Assembly: GCA_038207565.1 (NCBI GenBank)
Contig: JBBQZQ010000014.1
Span: forward strand, 24,598-88,597
Reading direction: 5' to 3'
Length of the DNA: 64,000 nucleotides
DNA from: JALZAI01 sp038207565
GTDB lineage: Bacteria; Actinomycetota; Actinomycetes; Mycobacteriales; Jatrophihabitantaceae
Under the pieces are notes generated by a model. That model worked only from the letters and a program-made list of their open reading frames with translations, was not told the DNA's origin and made no database searches. The translations under genes and the position numbers were made by a program. This document shows positions 9,334-18,085 of this stretch, one piece after another; position 1 is the stretch's first letter; each line of letters starts with the position of its first letter.

Positions 9334-9712
9334 CGTCGAGATCCAGGATCCGCGCGTGGATCGTCTGCCGGTTCTCCAATGCGGCACGCAGCGCGCGGTG
9401 CAGCCCGTCCTCCAGATACGCCTCGCCCTCCCACACGACGGCATGCGGGAACAGGTCCCCGTAGAAGGTGGAGTCCTCGTCGAGCAGCCGGTCGAGGGCG
9501 AGCTCGCGCTTGGTCGTGGTCAACTCGTCCAGGCGGATCGCCCGCGGCGCTACTTTGGCCCAGTCCTTGGCGGTGAGACCGTGCTCGGGGTAGGGACGGC
9601 CGTCCCGTACCCCCTTGAAGATCACGAGTTCTCCCGACAAAAGCGACGACACGGTTACCGCGACCCTAACCCGTGCCGGCCGCGGGGTCGTCTTCGTATG
9701 CTGGGTGTCCAC
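9311..9712 (-). CDS. Conserved actinobacterial protein encoded divergently from hrcA (ParB-like DGLHRA motif)
   Basis: 133 residues from GTG 9712; the conserved part begins near SSLLSGELVIFKGVRDGRPYP. The segments WAKVAPRAIRLDELTTTKR, LLDEDSTFYGDLFPH and LEDGLHRALRA resemble a conserved actinobacterial family found beside hrcA. The DGLHRA element recalls the DGxHR motif of ParB/sulfiredoxin folds, but no activity can be assigned. It is divergent from hrcA with about 35 bp between starts, so the two share a control region. The C-terminal RRGAR and stop are duplicated downstream in the 28-bp repeat array. Confidence 0.7.
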   Translation of the reverse strand: MDTQHTKTTPRPARVRVAVTVSSLLSGELVIFKGVRDGRPYPEHGLTAKDWAKVAPRAIRLDELTTTKRELALDRLLDEDSTFYGDLFPHAVVWEGEAYLEDGLHRALRAALENRQTIHARILDLDALRRGAR

Positions 9713-9747
9713 GCAGAGTCATGGCGGTATCCGGAGCGGAGTACATC

Positions 9748-10767
9748 GTGGCGGTCGAGGAACGCAGACTCGCGGTCCTGCGCGCCATCATCGAAGACTT
9801 CATCGCGACCAACGAGCCGGTGGGCAGCAAGGCACTCGGCGACCGGCACAACCTCGGTGTCTCCCCGGCCACCATCCGTCACGACATGGCCGTGCTGGAG
9901 GAGGAGGGGCTCATCGCCCAGCCGCACACCAGCGCGGGACGAATCCCGACCGATGCCGGTTACCGGATCTTCGTCGACCGCCTGGCCCAGTTGAAGCCGC
10001 TCACCGCAGCCGAGAAGCGTGCGATCGAATCCTTCCTCGACGGCGCAGCGGATCTCGACGACGTGCTGCACCGGGCCGTGCGCACGCTCGCCCAGCTGAC
10101 CCGCTACGTGGCGGTCGTGCAGTACCCGCTGCTGTCGCGTTCCCGGGTGCGTCACCTCGAGCTGGTCAGCCTCAGCGCCTCACGGCTGATGCTCGTGCTG
10201 ATCACCGATACCGGCCGCGTCGAGCAGCGTGTCGTGGAACTGCCCGGCCCGGTCGGCGACGACGCCGTGTTCGACCTGCGCGCCACCCTGAACGGCCAGC
10301 TGCGCGATCGGCTGCTCGCCGAGGCACCCGAGATCATCGGCGAGCTGCCACCGGCGGTGGCCCCGGAGCTGCGGGGGCTGCTGGGCACGCTGACCTCGGT
10401 CCTGCTCGAGACATTGATCGAGACCCACAGCGACAGGATCGTGCTGGGCGGCACCGCCAACCTGACCGAGAACGTCCTCGACTTCCCTGCCATCCGTCCC
10501 GTCCTGGAGGCGTTGGAGGAGCAGGTGGTGCTGCTGCGGCTGCTCGACCAGTCCGCCGTCACCACGCAGGTCGTGGTGCGCATCGGCAACGAGACCCAGC
10601 ACGAGGGCCTGTCGGGGGCATCGGTCGTCACGAGCGGGTACGGCCCGCGCGGCGCGGCCCTGGGGGCGGTGGGTGTGCTCGGCCCGCGGCGGATGGACTA
10701 CGCGCACACGATGGCCAGGGTGGCCGCCGTCGCCCGCTACGTCGGTGACGTGCTCGAGGAGCGCTGA
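9748..10767 (+). CDS. hrcA: Heat-inducible transcription repressor HrcA
   Basis: 339 residues from GTG 9748, which has a GGAGCGGAG ribosome site; a longer form could begin at ATG 9721. The N-terminal winged helix contains EPVGSKAL and GVSPATIRHDMAVLEEEGLI, followed by HTSAGRIPTDAGYRIFVD, all diagnostic of HrcA. The C-terminal GAF-like and dimerisation regions are complete. HrcA binds CIRCE operators to repress chaperone genes, with its folding state sensed through GroE. A CIRCE-like palindrome lies just downstream, before dnaJ2, consistent with control of the second gene of the pair. Confidence 0.96.
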   Translation: MAVEERRLAVLRAIIEDFIATNEPVGSKALGDRHNLGVSPATIRHDMAVLEEEGLIAQPHTSAGRIPTDAGYRIFVDRLAQLKPLTAAEKRAIESFLDGAADLDDVLHRAVRTLAQLTRYVAVVQYPLLSRSRVRHLELVSLSASRLMLVLITDTGRVEQRVVELPGPVGDDAVFDLRATLNGQLRDRLLAEAPEIIGELPPAVAPELRGLLGTLTSVLLETLIETHSDRIVLGGTANLTENVLDFPAIRPVLEALEEQVVLLRLLDQSAVTTQVVVRIGNETQHEGLSGASVVTSGYGPRGAALGAVGVLGPRRMDYAHTMARVAAVARYVGDVLEER

Positions 10768-10803
10768 GACCCCCTCCCAAGATCCGTACACTGGGACGTC
10801 GTG

Positions 10804-10830
10804 CTGGCACTATCCAGCGATGAGTGCCAA
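10804..10830. promoter_or_regulatory. CIRCE-like HrcA operator
   Basis: A 9-9-9 inverted repeat: left arm CTGGCACTA, 9-nt spacer, right arm GAGTGCCAA. It matches the CIRCE consensus arrangement (TTAGCACTC-N9-GAGTGCTAA), with the G-for-A change frequent in high-GC actinobacteria. It sits 26 bp before dnaJ2 and 37 bp after hrcA, so it should place dnaJ2 under HrcA repression separately from hrcA. Confidence 0.85.
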
Positions 10831-10855
10831 TTGACTGTGAAGGACGACGCGACCG

Positions 10856-11995
10856 GTGGCTGATTCCCCCCGCGACTATTACGGCTTGCTCGGTGTGCGC
10901 AGTGACGCCACCGCCGAGGAGCTCAAGCGGGCATACCGCAAGCTCGCTCGCGAGCTGCACCCGGATGTCAACGCCGACCCGGCCTCGCAGGACCGTTTCA
11001 AGCAGGTCACGGCCGCTTATGAGGTTCTCTCCGATCCCGAGAAGCGCCGCGTGGTGGATCTCGGGGGCGACCCGCTGTCGCAGGGCGCGGGGTCGCAAGG
11101 CGCCCCGTTCTCCGGCTTCGGCGGGTTCGGCGACGTGTTCGAGGCCTTCTTCGGCGGTGCCGGCGGCGCGGGGGGACGCAACCGGCGCAGCCGGGTGCGT
11201 GCGGGCGCCGACGCGCTGGTGCAGATGAGCCTCACGCTCGATGAGGCTGCCTTCGGGGTCCGCCGCGAGCTCAACGTCGAGACGGCTGTGCTGTGCACCA
11301 CCTGCGTCGGGTCGGGTTGTGCGCCCGGCACGTCCCCGCGCACCTGCGCCACCTGCGGCGGGGCGGGGGAGATCCAGTCCGTCCAGCGTTCGTTCCTGGG
11401 CCAGGTGATGACCTCGCGTCCGTGTGGCGCGTGCGCCGGAACCGGTCAGCAGATCCCGTCGCCGTGCCCGACGTGCGGCACCGAGGGTCGCGTCCGGGTG
11501 CGGCGCACCATCACCGTCGACGTCCCGCCCGGCATCGAGGACGGCATGCGCATCCGGCTCTCGGGCCAGGGCGAGGTCGGTCAGGGCGGCGGACCGGCCG
11601 GTGATCTCTACGTCGAGGTTGCCGAGTTGCCGCACGACACGTTCATCCGTGAAGGTGCCGATCTGCACTGCACCGTCGTCGTGCCGATGACGGCCGCTGC
11701 CCTCGGGACCGATCTCGTGCTCACCACCCTCGACGGCGAGGAGAAGCTCGACATCAAGGCGGGTACACAGAGCGCGACCGTCCAGACGCTGCGCGGCAAG
11801 GGCGTGCCGCGGCTGCGCAGCTCCACCCGCGGGGACCTGCACGTCCACATCGACGTCCGCACGCCGACGCGGTTGGACGAGGACCAGGAACGACTGCTGC
11901 GTGAACTCGCGGGCCTGCGCCACGAGGACGTGTCGGCGGTCACCAAGAACGGCGGTTTGTTCGGCAAGGTGCGCGACGCCTTCGGCGGACGGTGA
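10856..11995 (+). CDS. dnaJ: Chaperone DnaJ (DnaJ2 type)
   Basis: 379 residues. J domain at 7-70 with HPD at 35-37, then a Gly/Phe-rich linker (GFGGFGDVFEAFFGGAGG). The zinc-binding region has four CxxCxGxG-type repeats (CTTCVGSG, CATCGGAG, CGACAGTG, CPTCGTEG), the last with Glu replacing the usual Gly. C-terminal substrate-binding domains follow. It is a cytoplasmic co-chaperone that delivers unfolded proteins to DnaK and stimulates its ATPase. The pairing with hrcA identifies it as DnaJ2. GTG start with AAGGACG upstream; its stop overlaps the rsmE start. Confidence 0.96.
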   Translation: MADSPRDYYGLLGVRSDATAEELKRAYRKLARELHPDVNADPASQDRFKQVTAAYEVLSDPEKRRVVDLGGDPLSQGAGSQGAPFSGFGGFGDVFEAFFGGAGGAGGRNRRSRVRAGADALVQMSLTLDEAAFGVRRELNVETAVLCTTCVGSGCAPGTSPRTCATCGGAGEIQSVQRSFLGQVMTSRPCGACAGTGQQIPSPCPTCGTEGRVRVRRTITVDVPPGIEDGMRIRLSGQGEVGQGGGPAGDLYVEVAELPHDTFIREGADLHCTVVVPMTAAALGTDLVLTTLDGEEKLDIKAGTQSATVQTLRGKGVPRLRSSTRGDLHVHIDVRTPTRLDEDQERLLRELAGLRHEDVSAVTKNGGLFGKVRDAFGGR

Positions 11996-12720
11996 CCCCG
12001 CCCCTCTTCCTGCTCGACGAGCTGCCGGGCATGGACGTCGTGCACCTCACCGGTGACGAGGGCTGGCACGCCGCCAAGGTGCGCCGAATGCGCGTCGGTG
12101 AGGACGCGATGCTCGGCGACGGCCGCGGAACGTTGCTCGACTGCCGGGTGACGGCGGTCCGCCCGGACGGCGTGCTGCTCGCCGTACGTCGACGCCGCAC
12201 CGAGGAGCGCCCACCCGCGCGGCTGGTCGTCGTGCAGGCGCTGATCAAAGGCGAGCGCGCCGAACTCGCAGTCGAGATGATGACCGAGCTCGGGGTGGAC
12301 GAGATCGTTCCTTGGGCAGCGTCCCGATCGATCGCGCAGTGGCAGGGCCCGCGCGGGCGGAAGGCGCTGGAACGGTGGCGGCGTACCGCGCGTGAGGCGA
12401 GCAAGCAGAGCCGACGGGCCTGGGTGCCGGAGGTGTCAGAGCTCGCAACGACACCGCTGGTGGTGAGCAGGCTGCGCACGGGCTGCGGGCTGGTGCTGCA
12501 CGAGGCGGCGTCCGAGGCGATCGCCCGCGCCGCCGTGCCGAACGCCGGCGAGGTCGTACTCGTGATCGGGCCGGAGGGCGGGATCAGCGACGAGGAATTG
12601 ATCCGCTTCGCCGAGGCCGGAGCGCAGCCGGTGCGACTGGGATCGCCCGTGCTGCGCACCTCCACCGCCGGGGCCGCCGCGCTCGCCGCCGTCTCGGTAC
12701 GTCTCGGCCGCTGGTCCTAG
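11992..12720 (+). CDS. rsmE: 16S rRNA m3U1498 methyltransferase RsmE
   Basis: 242 residues. An N-terminal PUA-like domain precedes a C-terminal SPOUT methyltransferase with the knot signature VVLVIGPEGGISDEELIRF and the closing RLGSPVLRTSTAGAAALA. It methylates U1498 of 16S rRNA in the 30S subunit using SAM. The GTG start at 11992 overlaps the dnaJ stop (GTGA), so translation is coupled; this order is standard in actinobacteria. It ends tail to tail with the YceI gene, sharing 4 bp. Confidence 0.95.
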   Translation: MTPPLFLLDELPGMDVVHLTGDEGWHAAKVRRMRVGEDAMLGDGRGTLLDCRVTAVRPDGVLLAVRRRRTEERPPARLVVVQALIKGERAELAVEMMTELGVDEIVPWAASRSIAQWQGPRGRKALERWRRTAREASKQSRRAWVPEVSELATTPLVVSRLRTGCGLVLHEAASEAIARAAVPNAGEVVLVIGPEGGISDEELIRFAEAGAQPVRLGSPVLRTSTAGAAALAAVSVRLGRWS

Positions 12721-13244
12721 CCGACGGCCGGACGGCGCAACACGGCATCCACCGTGACGGCAATACGGCGCCCGATCATGAACCGCGGCGCCCGAACCCC
12801 CAGCTCCCGCCGGTCGAACGACGTGCTCGCCCGGACCGCGACCCGATTCGGGTCGGAGCCGTCGAGGACGGTCACGTCGAGCACCACGTCTGCAGCTGCG
12901 CCGTGCGCGTCGATGCGTCCGGTGACCTTCCAGCCGGCGCCGTAGGTCTCGATGCGAGTCCCGTGGAAGGTGAGGGTCGGGTACTGCGCCGTGTCGAGCA
13001 GCCGTGGTTTAGCCAGGTCACGGTCGCGGCGCGAGTTGCCCGTGTCGATCCCGGTGACGTCGAGCATCGCGTCCACCGACGCGGGCTGGCCCTGATGATC
13101 GACCTCGAGCGACGCCTCAAGGATCGGGATGCTGCCGCGAACGGTCTTCCAGCCGAGGTTGCGCACTGCGAAGCGGGCGCAGCTGAGGGTGTTCAGCACG
13201 TCCCAGCGACCGGTGGTGAGTGGAGCGGCCAGCACGCCGGTCAC
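12717..13244 (-). CDS. YceI family protein
   Basis: 175 residues with the lipocalin-like YceI pattern: GRWDVLNTLSCARFAVRNLG, then GSIPILEASLEVD, RRDRDLAKPRLLDTAQYPTLTF and a C-terminal ELGVRAPRFMIG block. YceI proteins form a beta-barrel that binds isoprenoid lipids such as polyprenyl quinones. No signal peptide, so this form is cytoplasmic. Its start overlaps the stop of the upstream small gene (ATGA), making a two-gene unit. Confidence 0.88.
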   Translation of the reverse strand: MTGVLAAPLTTGRWDVLNTLSCARFAVRNLGWKTVRGSIPILEASLEVDHQGQPASVDAMLDVTGIDTGNSRRDRDLAKPRLLDTAQYPTLTFHGTRIETYGAGWKVTGRIDAHGAAADVVLDVTVLDGSDPNRVAVRASTSFDRRELGVRAPRFMIGRRIAVTVDAVLRRPAVG

Positions 13245-13573
13245 GACGTCACCTGGTCAGCGACCATGCTGGCGACGACCTCGAAAGTCTCGACCCGGTC
13301 CGGGCCAGGGAGCAACGCCGGATCCTCACCGGGCAGCAGCTCCGTGCTCATGACCACTTCCCGGCCACGGTCAAGACCCGCCCCGGTCTTGGTGATGACG
13401 ACGACCACCTCGGCGCCGTCGTCCTGGCGCAGGACATAGGTGGCGATGTGGTCCTCGCGTGCCCCGGGGTCCGCGAGAATCGCGGGCCACACTCGCTCGC
13501 GACCGGCGAAGTCGCTTGCGGCGACGAGTTCTGGGCTTCGCGGTCCGTCGAAGTAGGTGAGTTGGGCGAACAT
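13241..13573 (-). CDS. Small protein of unknown function, coupled to YceI
   Basis: 110 residues from ATG 13573, which has a strong AGGAGG-type ribosome site. The sequence starts MFAQLTYFDGPRSPELV and contains WPAILADPGAREDHIATYV and an acidic middle; it looks like an alpha/beta (ferredoxin-like) small protein of the kind seen in dimeric alpha-beta barrel families, but no catalytic signature was recognised. No signal peptide. It is the first gene of a unit with the YceI gene, joined by a 4-bp overlap, and is divergent from the LuxR-type regulator. Confidence 0.65.
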   Translation of the reverse strand: MFAQLTYFDGPRSPELVAASDFAGRERVWPAILADPGAREDHIATYVLRQDDGAEVVVVITKTGAGLDRGREVVMSTELLPGEDPALLPGPDRVETFEVVASMVADQVTS

Positions 13574-13701
13574 GGTGTCCTCCTGAATGCCTGGTGCGTG
13601 GTGGGTGGGTTTGCCTAGGGTCGCCGCGGCGACGGCTCGACACATCAGTGCCGCCACGTATTCCGGTACTGACTCGCCTGCGTTGCCCGATACTGGGCGC
13701 C

Positions 13702-16497
13702 ATGGCGGTGCTGGTCGGTCGCTCGCGTGAGGTCGCCGAAATCGACAGCGCGCTCAAAGACGCAGGGCGCGGCCGCGGTGCCCTGGTGCTGGTGGCCGGC
13801 GCTGCCGGGACGGGCAAGAGCCGACTCGCCGACGCGGCGGCCGAAATGGCGAGGCGCAGCGGCGTCCCTGTGTCCCGGTCGTACTGCGTCGACGATCCTG
13901 GAGCGCCCCCGTTGTGGCCGTGGCGGCGCCTGGTCCGAGGGTGGCCGGGGGCCGACTCGCTGCCGGGTGCCGAGTTCGGAGAGCCGGACGCTGTAGCCCG
14001 GTTTCGATTGTTCGTGGCCGTGACCGATCTGGTGAGCGCGCGGGCGCAACAGGAAGGCCTGCTCGTCGTTCTCGAGGACGTGCACTGGGCGGACCGGACG
14101 TCGGTGCTGTTGCTGCGGCACCTCGTCGCCGAGCTCGCCGAGCTGCCGGTGGTCGTGGTGGCGACCTACCGGCACAGCACGCCGGGCGCGCTGGCCGACG
14201 TATTGCCGGATTTGTTGCGTGGAGAATCGGCGCGGCCGATCTCGCTCGGCGGCCTCGGTGTCGATGACGTCGCGGCGTGGCTGCCGGAGCTGGTCGGGAC
14301 GGCCGACGCGAGATTTGCGCGCGTCTTGCATGAACGCACCAACGGCAATCCGCTCCTCGTGCGCCTCGTCGCCGAAGACGTCGGCCGCAGCGGTGCCGTC
14401 ACCGACACAGAGATGTTGAGCCGGCTGATGGCCGAACGTCCCCAGCTCCGCCAGATCGTCGCCGCCCGGGTGGCACCGCTGGAGCGCGAAGCGCGCGCGG
14501 TCGTCGACGCGGCGAGCGTGCTCGGCGAGCGGATCGACGCCGGCCTGCTCGCTCGCATGACCGGTCACCCGCCCGGGTCCGTCCAGCGCCTGCTCGCCGC
14601 CGCATTCGCGGTCGGCGTGTTGCGCACGGTGAACGAGCGGGTGTCCTTCGAGCACGCGCTCGTCCGGGACGCCGTCTACAGCGAACTCAGTCCGGTGCGG
14701 CGGGCCGAGCTCCACCGCCGCGCAGCTTGTGCGCTCGAAGCCGCGCTGGGGGTTGAGGTGGCGGGCTCGATAGCCGGGCATTGGCAACGAGCGGACGGCG
14801 CTGACGCGCTGCACCAATGCCTGCGCTGGGCCGAGACGGCGGACGAGCAGGCGCGTGCCGCGTGCGCGAATGACGACGCGGCACGGTTCGCGCAGGTCGC
14901 CGTCGACTGCGCGCGGCGCGCCCACGCTGAGCCGGGCGAGCTGGCTCGCTTGCTCGTCCGGCTTGCCGAGGCGTGCATCCTCGCCAACCATGTCGACGCG
15001 AGCCTCGCGGCAAGCGTCGCGGCGGCGGACCTGGCCGAGGCAGCCGGACGCGTCGATCTGCTCGCCGCCGCCGGCCTGGTCGTCCACGGCATGGGCCACC
15101 CGGACGTGCACCGCACGATCCCGCCGATCTGCGAGCGCGCACTCGCGCTCCTGCCCCTCGACGAGCACGCCATCCGGTCCCGCCTGTTGGCACAGATCGC
15201 AATAGGAGTCGCCGAATTCGAGGGCGGTGCCCGTCCCGCTGAACTGGCGGCGCAGGCGCTCGCCGAGGCGGAACTGTCCGGCGATGCGGCCGCGATTCTG
15301 GAGGCGCTCGCCGCTCGCCACCTAGCAATCTCAAGTCCCAACACCGTGGTCGAACGGCTCCAGCTGGGCCGTCGTGCCGTCGAGCTCGCTACGTCCGCGC
15401 GGCAGCCGATCGCCGCGCTGTGGGGGCATCTGTGGCGGGTGGACGCGGCATTCCAGCTCGGGAACATGAACGAGGTCGACCGTGAGCTGAACGAGATCGA
15501 CCGGGTCGCGCGTGAGCGGGGCTCCCCGCTCGCGCGGTGGCACCACCACCGCTACCAGGCCACTCGAGAGGCGCTGACCGGCGACTTCGGCGCCGCTCGC
15601 GAAGCCAACGACGCCGCTGAGGCCCTGGGCCAGCGGGTAGGGGACATCTCGCTGATCGGCCTGTCCTACGCCTTCCGCGGACAGCTGGCCGTCGTGCGCG
15701 GCGACCCGTCGGAGTTACCGCCGGGGTGGGAGGGTGTCATCGCCGCGGCGCCGCCGATCCCGCTCGTCAAGGTCAGCATGCCGACCCAACACGCGCTCGC
15801 CGGCCAGCTGGATCTGGCCCGTGCGGAGTTCGAGCAGTTCCGTCACCTTCCGGCCGACTACCCGGTCGGCATCCGTTGGGCGGCGACGGTCGGGTTGATC
15901 GCCATCGCCGCCGTTCTGGTCGGCGACGCGGAGGTGGCCGACGTCTGCTACACACGGCTGGCCGCCACTGCGACTTACTACAGCGGCGACGGCTCCGGCG
16001 GCGTGTTCAGCCATGGGTCGAATGCGCGGACGGTCGGTGACCTGGCCCGCGTCGCGGGCCGTTTGGACGAGGCGCTGGGGCACTACCGGAACGCGGTGGC
16101 AATGAACGCGCGGATCGGCGCACGTCCGTTCACGGCGCTCAGCCGGTTGGGTTGGGCACAAACCCTCGTGGCCGCCGGCCAAGACTTGGCGCGTGCAGCG
16201 GACCTGACCGCGCAGGCCGCAGCGGAATTCCGGCGGCTCGACATGCCGGGTCCGCTCGCTGTCGCGCTCGCCCTCACCGCCCGCCTCGAGTCGGAGCGGC
16301 ACACCGCGTCGCCGCTGTCGGCTCGCGAGCAGGAGGTGGCCGACCTCGTCGCCCAGGCGTTGTCCAACCGCGAGATCGCGAACCGGCTGGTGCTGTCGGA
16401 ACGCACCGTCGAGACGCACGTGCGCAGCATCCTCGCCAAGCTCGCGTTCACGACGCGCACCGAGATCGCGACCTGGGTGGTGCGTTCCCGAGGCTGA
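13702..16497 (+). CDS. Large ATP-binding LuxR-family (LAL/MalT-like) transcriptional regulator
   Basis: 931 residues. An N-terminal AAA/STAND ATPase begins at the start codon (LVGRSREVAEIDSAL) with Walker A GAAGTGKS at about 34-41 and Walker B VVLEDVHWAD near 125-134. A long alpha-helical, TPR-like middle follows. The C-terminal LuxR helix-turn-helix (LSAREQEVADLVAQ, SNREIANRLVLSERTVETHV) covers about 870-930. Such proteins use ATP-driven oligomerisation on sensing an inducer to activate transcription. The ATG at 13702 starts right at the conserved domain. It is divergent from the YceI unit, which may be a target. A strong hairpin follows the gene. Confidence 0.93.
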   Translation: MAVLVGRSREVAEIDSALKDAGRGRGALVLVAGAAGTGKSRLADAAAEMARRSGVPVSRSYCVDDPGAPPLWPWRRLVRGWPGADSLPGAEFGEPDAVARFRLFVAVTDLVSARAQQEGLLVVLEDVHWADRTSVLLLRHLVAELAELPVVVVATYRHSTPGALADVLPDLLRGESARPISLGGLGVDDVAAWLPELVGTADARFARVLHERTNGNPLLVRLVAEDVGRSGAVTDTEMLSRLMAERPQLRQIVAARVAPLEREARAVVDAASVLGERIDAGLLARMTGHPPGSVQRLLAAAFAVGVLRTVNERVSFEHALVRDAVYSELSPVRRAELHRRAACALEAALGVEVAGSIAGHWQRADGADALHQCLRWAETADEQARAACANDDAARFAQVAVDCARRAHAEPGELARLLVRLAEACILANHVDASLAASVAAADLAEAAGRVDLLAAAGLVVHGMGHPDVHRTIPPICERALALLPLDEHAIRSRLLAQIAIGVAEFEGGARPAELAAQALAEAELSGDAAAILEALAARHLAISSPNTVVERLQLGRRAVELATSARQPIAALWGHLWRVDAAFQLGNMNEVDRELNEIDRVARERGSPLARWHHHRYQATREALTGDFGAAREANDAAEALGQRVGDISLIGLSYAFRGQLAVVRGDPSELPPGWEGVIAAAPPIPLVKVSMPTQHALAGQLDLARAEFEQFRHLPADYPVGIRWAATVGLIAIAAVLVGDAEVADVCYTRLAATATYYSGDGSGGVFSHGSNARTVGDLARVAGRLDEALGHYRNAVAMNARIGARPFTALSRLGWAQTLVAAGQDLARAADLTAQAAAEFRRLDMPGPLAVALALTARLESERHTASPLSAREQEVADLVAQALSNREIANRLVLSERTVETHVRSILAKLAFTTRTEIATWVVRSRG

Positions 16498-16550
16498 CTC
16501 GGTGCCGAGCAGTCTCCAGCTCCCGTCCGCCGGATTACCCCTTGCCGAGC

Positions 16551-16590
16551 TGTTGCGGATTGCCCGCGGATCGGCGGGCAATCCACAACA
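16551..16590. terminator. Strong perfect hairpin after the LuxR-type regulator
   Basis: Perfect 11-bp arms at 16557-16567 and 16574-16584 around a 6-nt loop, extended by TGTTG/CAACA beyond one mismatch to a ~17-bp stem. There is no T-run. It separates the regulator (ends 16497) from the HIT gene (16640) and fits an intrinsic terminator of the U-less kind common in actinobacteria. Confidence 0.7.
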
Positions 16591-16639
16591 CGCCGGCACC
16601 CCACGCTCCGCCGAGCGCTGACGGATTAGCCTGTTTCGC

Positions 16640-16975
16640 ATGCCCGACTGCATCTTCTGCGCGATTGTCGCCGGCGAGATCCCGTCCACCAAGGTCTATG
16701 AGGACGAGCACAGCTTCGCCTTCGAGGATTCCAATCCACAGGCCCCGACCCACGTCCTGATTGTGCCCAAGCGGCACTTCACCGACATCGCAGACCTCGG
16801 TCGCGACGCCGAGGCTGCGGCCGGTTTCGTCGCCGGCGTCCGGAGACTGGCGGCGCAGCAGGGTCTGACGGACTTCCGCACCGTGTTCAACACGGGCGCC
16901 GGGACCGGGCAGAGCGTCTTTCACGTCCACGCGCACGTGCTGGCCGGCCGGCCAATGGGCTGGCCTCCCGGCTGA
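16640..16975 (+). CDS. HIT-family (HINT-like) nucleotide-binding hydrolase
   Basis: 111 residues, full length. It begins with CIFCAIVAGEIPSTKVYED, a typical HINT opening with two Cys, and ends with the histidine triad HVHAHVLAGRPMG, whose central His is the nucleophile. HINT proteins hydrolyse adenosine phosphoramidates in the cytoplasm. The gene sits between rsmE and phoH as in other actinobacteria, although ~3.9 kb of cargo now separates it from rsmE. Confidence 0.95.
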   Translation: MPDCIFCAIVAGEIPSTKVYEDEHSFAFEDSNPQAPTHVLIVPKRHFTDIADLGRDAEAAAGFVAGVRRLAAQQGLTDFRTVFNTGAGTGQSVFHVHAHVLAGRPMGWPPG

Positions 16976-17023
16976 GACCGGCAGAGCTGCTCCGAGCGCC
17001 GGTACAGTGGCTGGAGTCCCTCG

Positions 17024-18076
17024 TTGCCGACCAGAGAGCCGAACTTGTCCGATTCCACGCTCAGCACGGATCGCGTCTCCACCGTCGTCGTCGTCCCGGG
17101 TGAGCAGGCCATGGTCTCGCTGCTCGGTTCCGGCGACGAGTTGCTCCGCGTCATCGAGAAGAGTCTCGACAGCGACATCCACGTTCGCGGCAACGAGATC
17201 ACGATCACCGGTGCGCCCGCCGACAACGCGGTTGCCGTACGTCTGTTGGAAGAGCTCCTCGAACTTCTCCGGTCCGGGTCGAATCTGACGCCGGACTCGA
17301 TCTCGCGCGCGCTCGGCATCCTCAACGCCGGCACCGGCGAGCGTCCGGCCGAGGTGCTCAGCCTCAACATTCTGTCCCGGCGGGGCAAGAACATCCGTCC
17401 CAAGACGCTGAACCAGAAGCGCTACGTGGACGCGATCGACGAGCACACGGTGGTGTTCGGCATCGGTCCGGCCGGCACCGGAAAGACCTACCTCGCGGTC
17501 GCGAAGGCGGTTCAGGCGTTGCAGGCCAAGCAGGTCAGCCGCATCATCTTGACCCGGCCTGCCGTCGAGGCCGGTGAGCGCCTCGGCTTCCTGCCAGGCA
17601 CCCTCTACGACAAGATCGACCCGTACCTGCGGCCGCTGCTCGACGCGTTGCACGACATGGTCGATCCCGAGTCGATCCCGCGCCTCACGCAGGCCGGGAC
17701 GATCGAGATCGCCCCGCTGGCCTACATGCGCGGCCGGACCCTGAACGACGCGTTCATCATCCTGGACGAGGCCCAGAACACGACGCCAGAACAGATGAAG
17801 ATGTTCCTGACCCGGCTGGGCTTCGGATCGCGGATCGTGGTCACCGGCGACGTCACGCAGGTCGACCTGCCCGGTGACCAGCGCAGCGGGCTCAAGGTGG
17901 TGCGCAACATCCTCGGCGATCTCGACGACGTGCATTTCGCCAACCTGACGTCGACCGACGTCGTCCGGCACCGGCTGGTCGGCGAGATCGTCGACGCCTA
18001 CGAGCGATGGGACGCGAGCGAGGCCAGCGACAGGCCCGCGACGCAGCGGCCCCAACGCGCCACGCCTCATCGCTAG
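17024..18076 (+). CDS. PhoH family ATPase
   Basis: About 343-350 residues, depending on whether TTG 17024 or TTG 17045 is used. The N-terminal KH-like region leads to the PhoH ATPase core: Walker A GPAGTGKTYLAVA, then RPAVEAGERLGFLPG, Walker B FIILDEAQNTTPEQMKMFL and the GDVTQVDLP motif. This is a superfamily 1-type nucleotide-binding core implicated in RNA metabolism; it commonly sits next to ybeY. The weak TTG start and the ribosome site GAGAG between them favour 17045, but both are possible. Confidence 0.93.
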   Translation: MPTREPNLSDSTLSTDRVSTVVVVPGEQAMVSLLGSGDELLRVIEKSLDSDIHVRGNEITITGAPADNAVAVRLLEELLELLRSGSNLTPDSISRALGILNAGTGERPAEVLSLNILSRRGKNIRPKTLNQKRYVDAIDEHTVVFGIGPAGTGKTYLAVAKAVQALQAKQVSRIILTRPAVEAGERLGFLPGTLYDKIDPYLRPLLDALHDMVDPESIPRLTQAGTIEIAPLAYMRGRTLNDAFIILDEAQNTTPEQMKMFLTRLGFGSRIVVTGDVTQVDLPGDQRSGLKVVRNILGDLDDVHFANLTSTDVVRHRLVGEIVDAYERWDASEASDRPATQRPQRATPHR

Positions 18077-18085
18077 GCCACCCAG

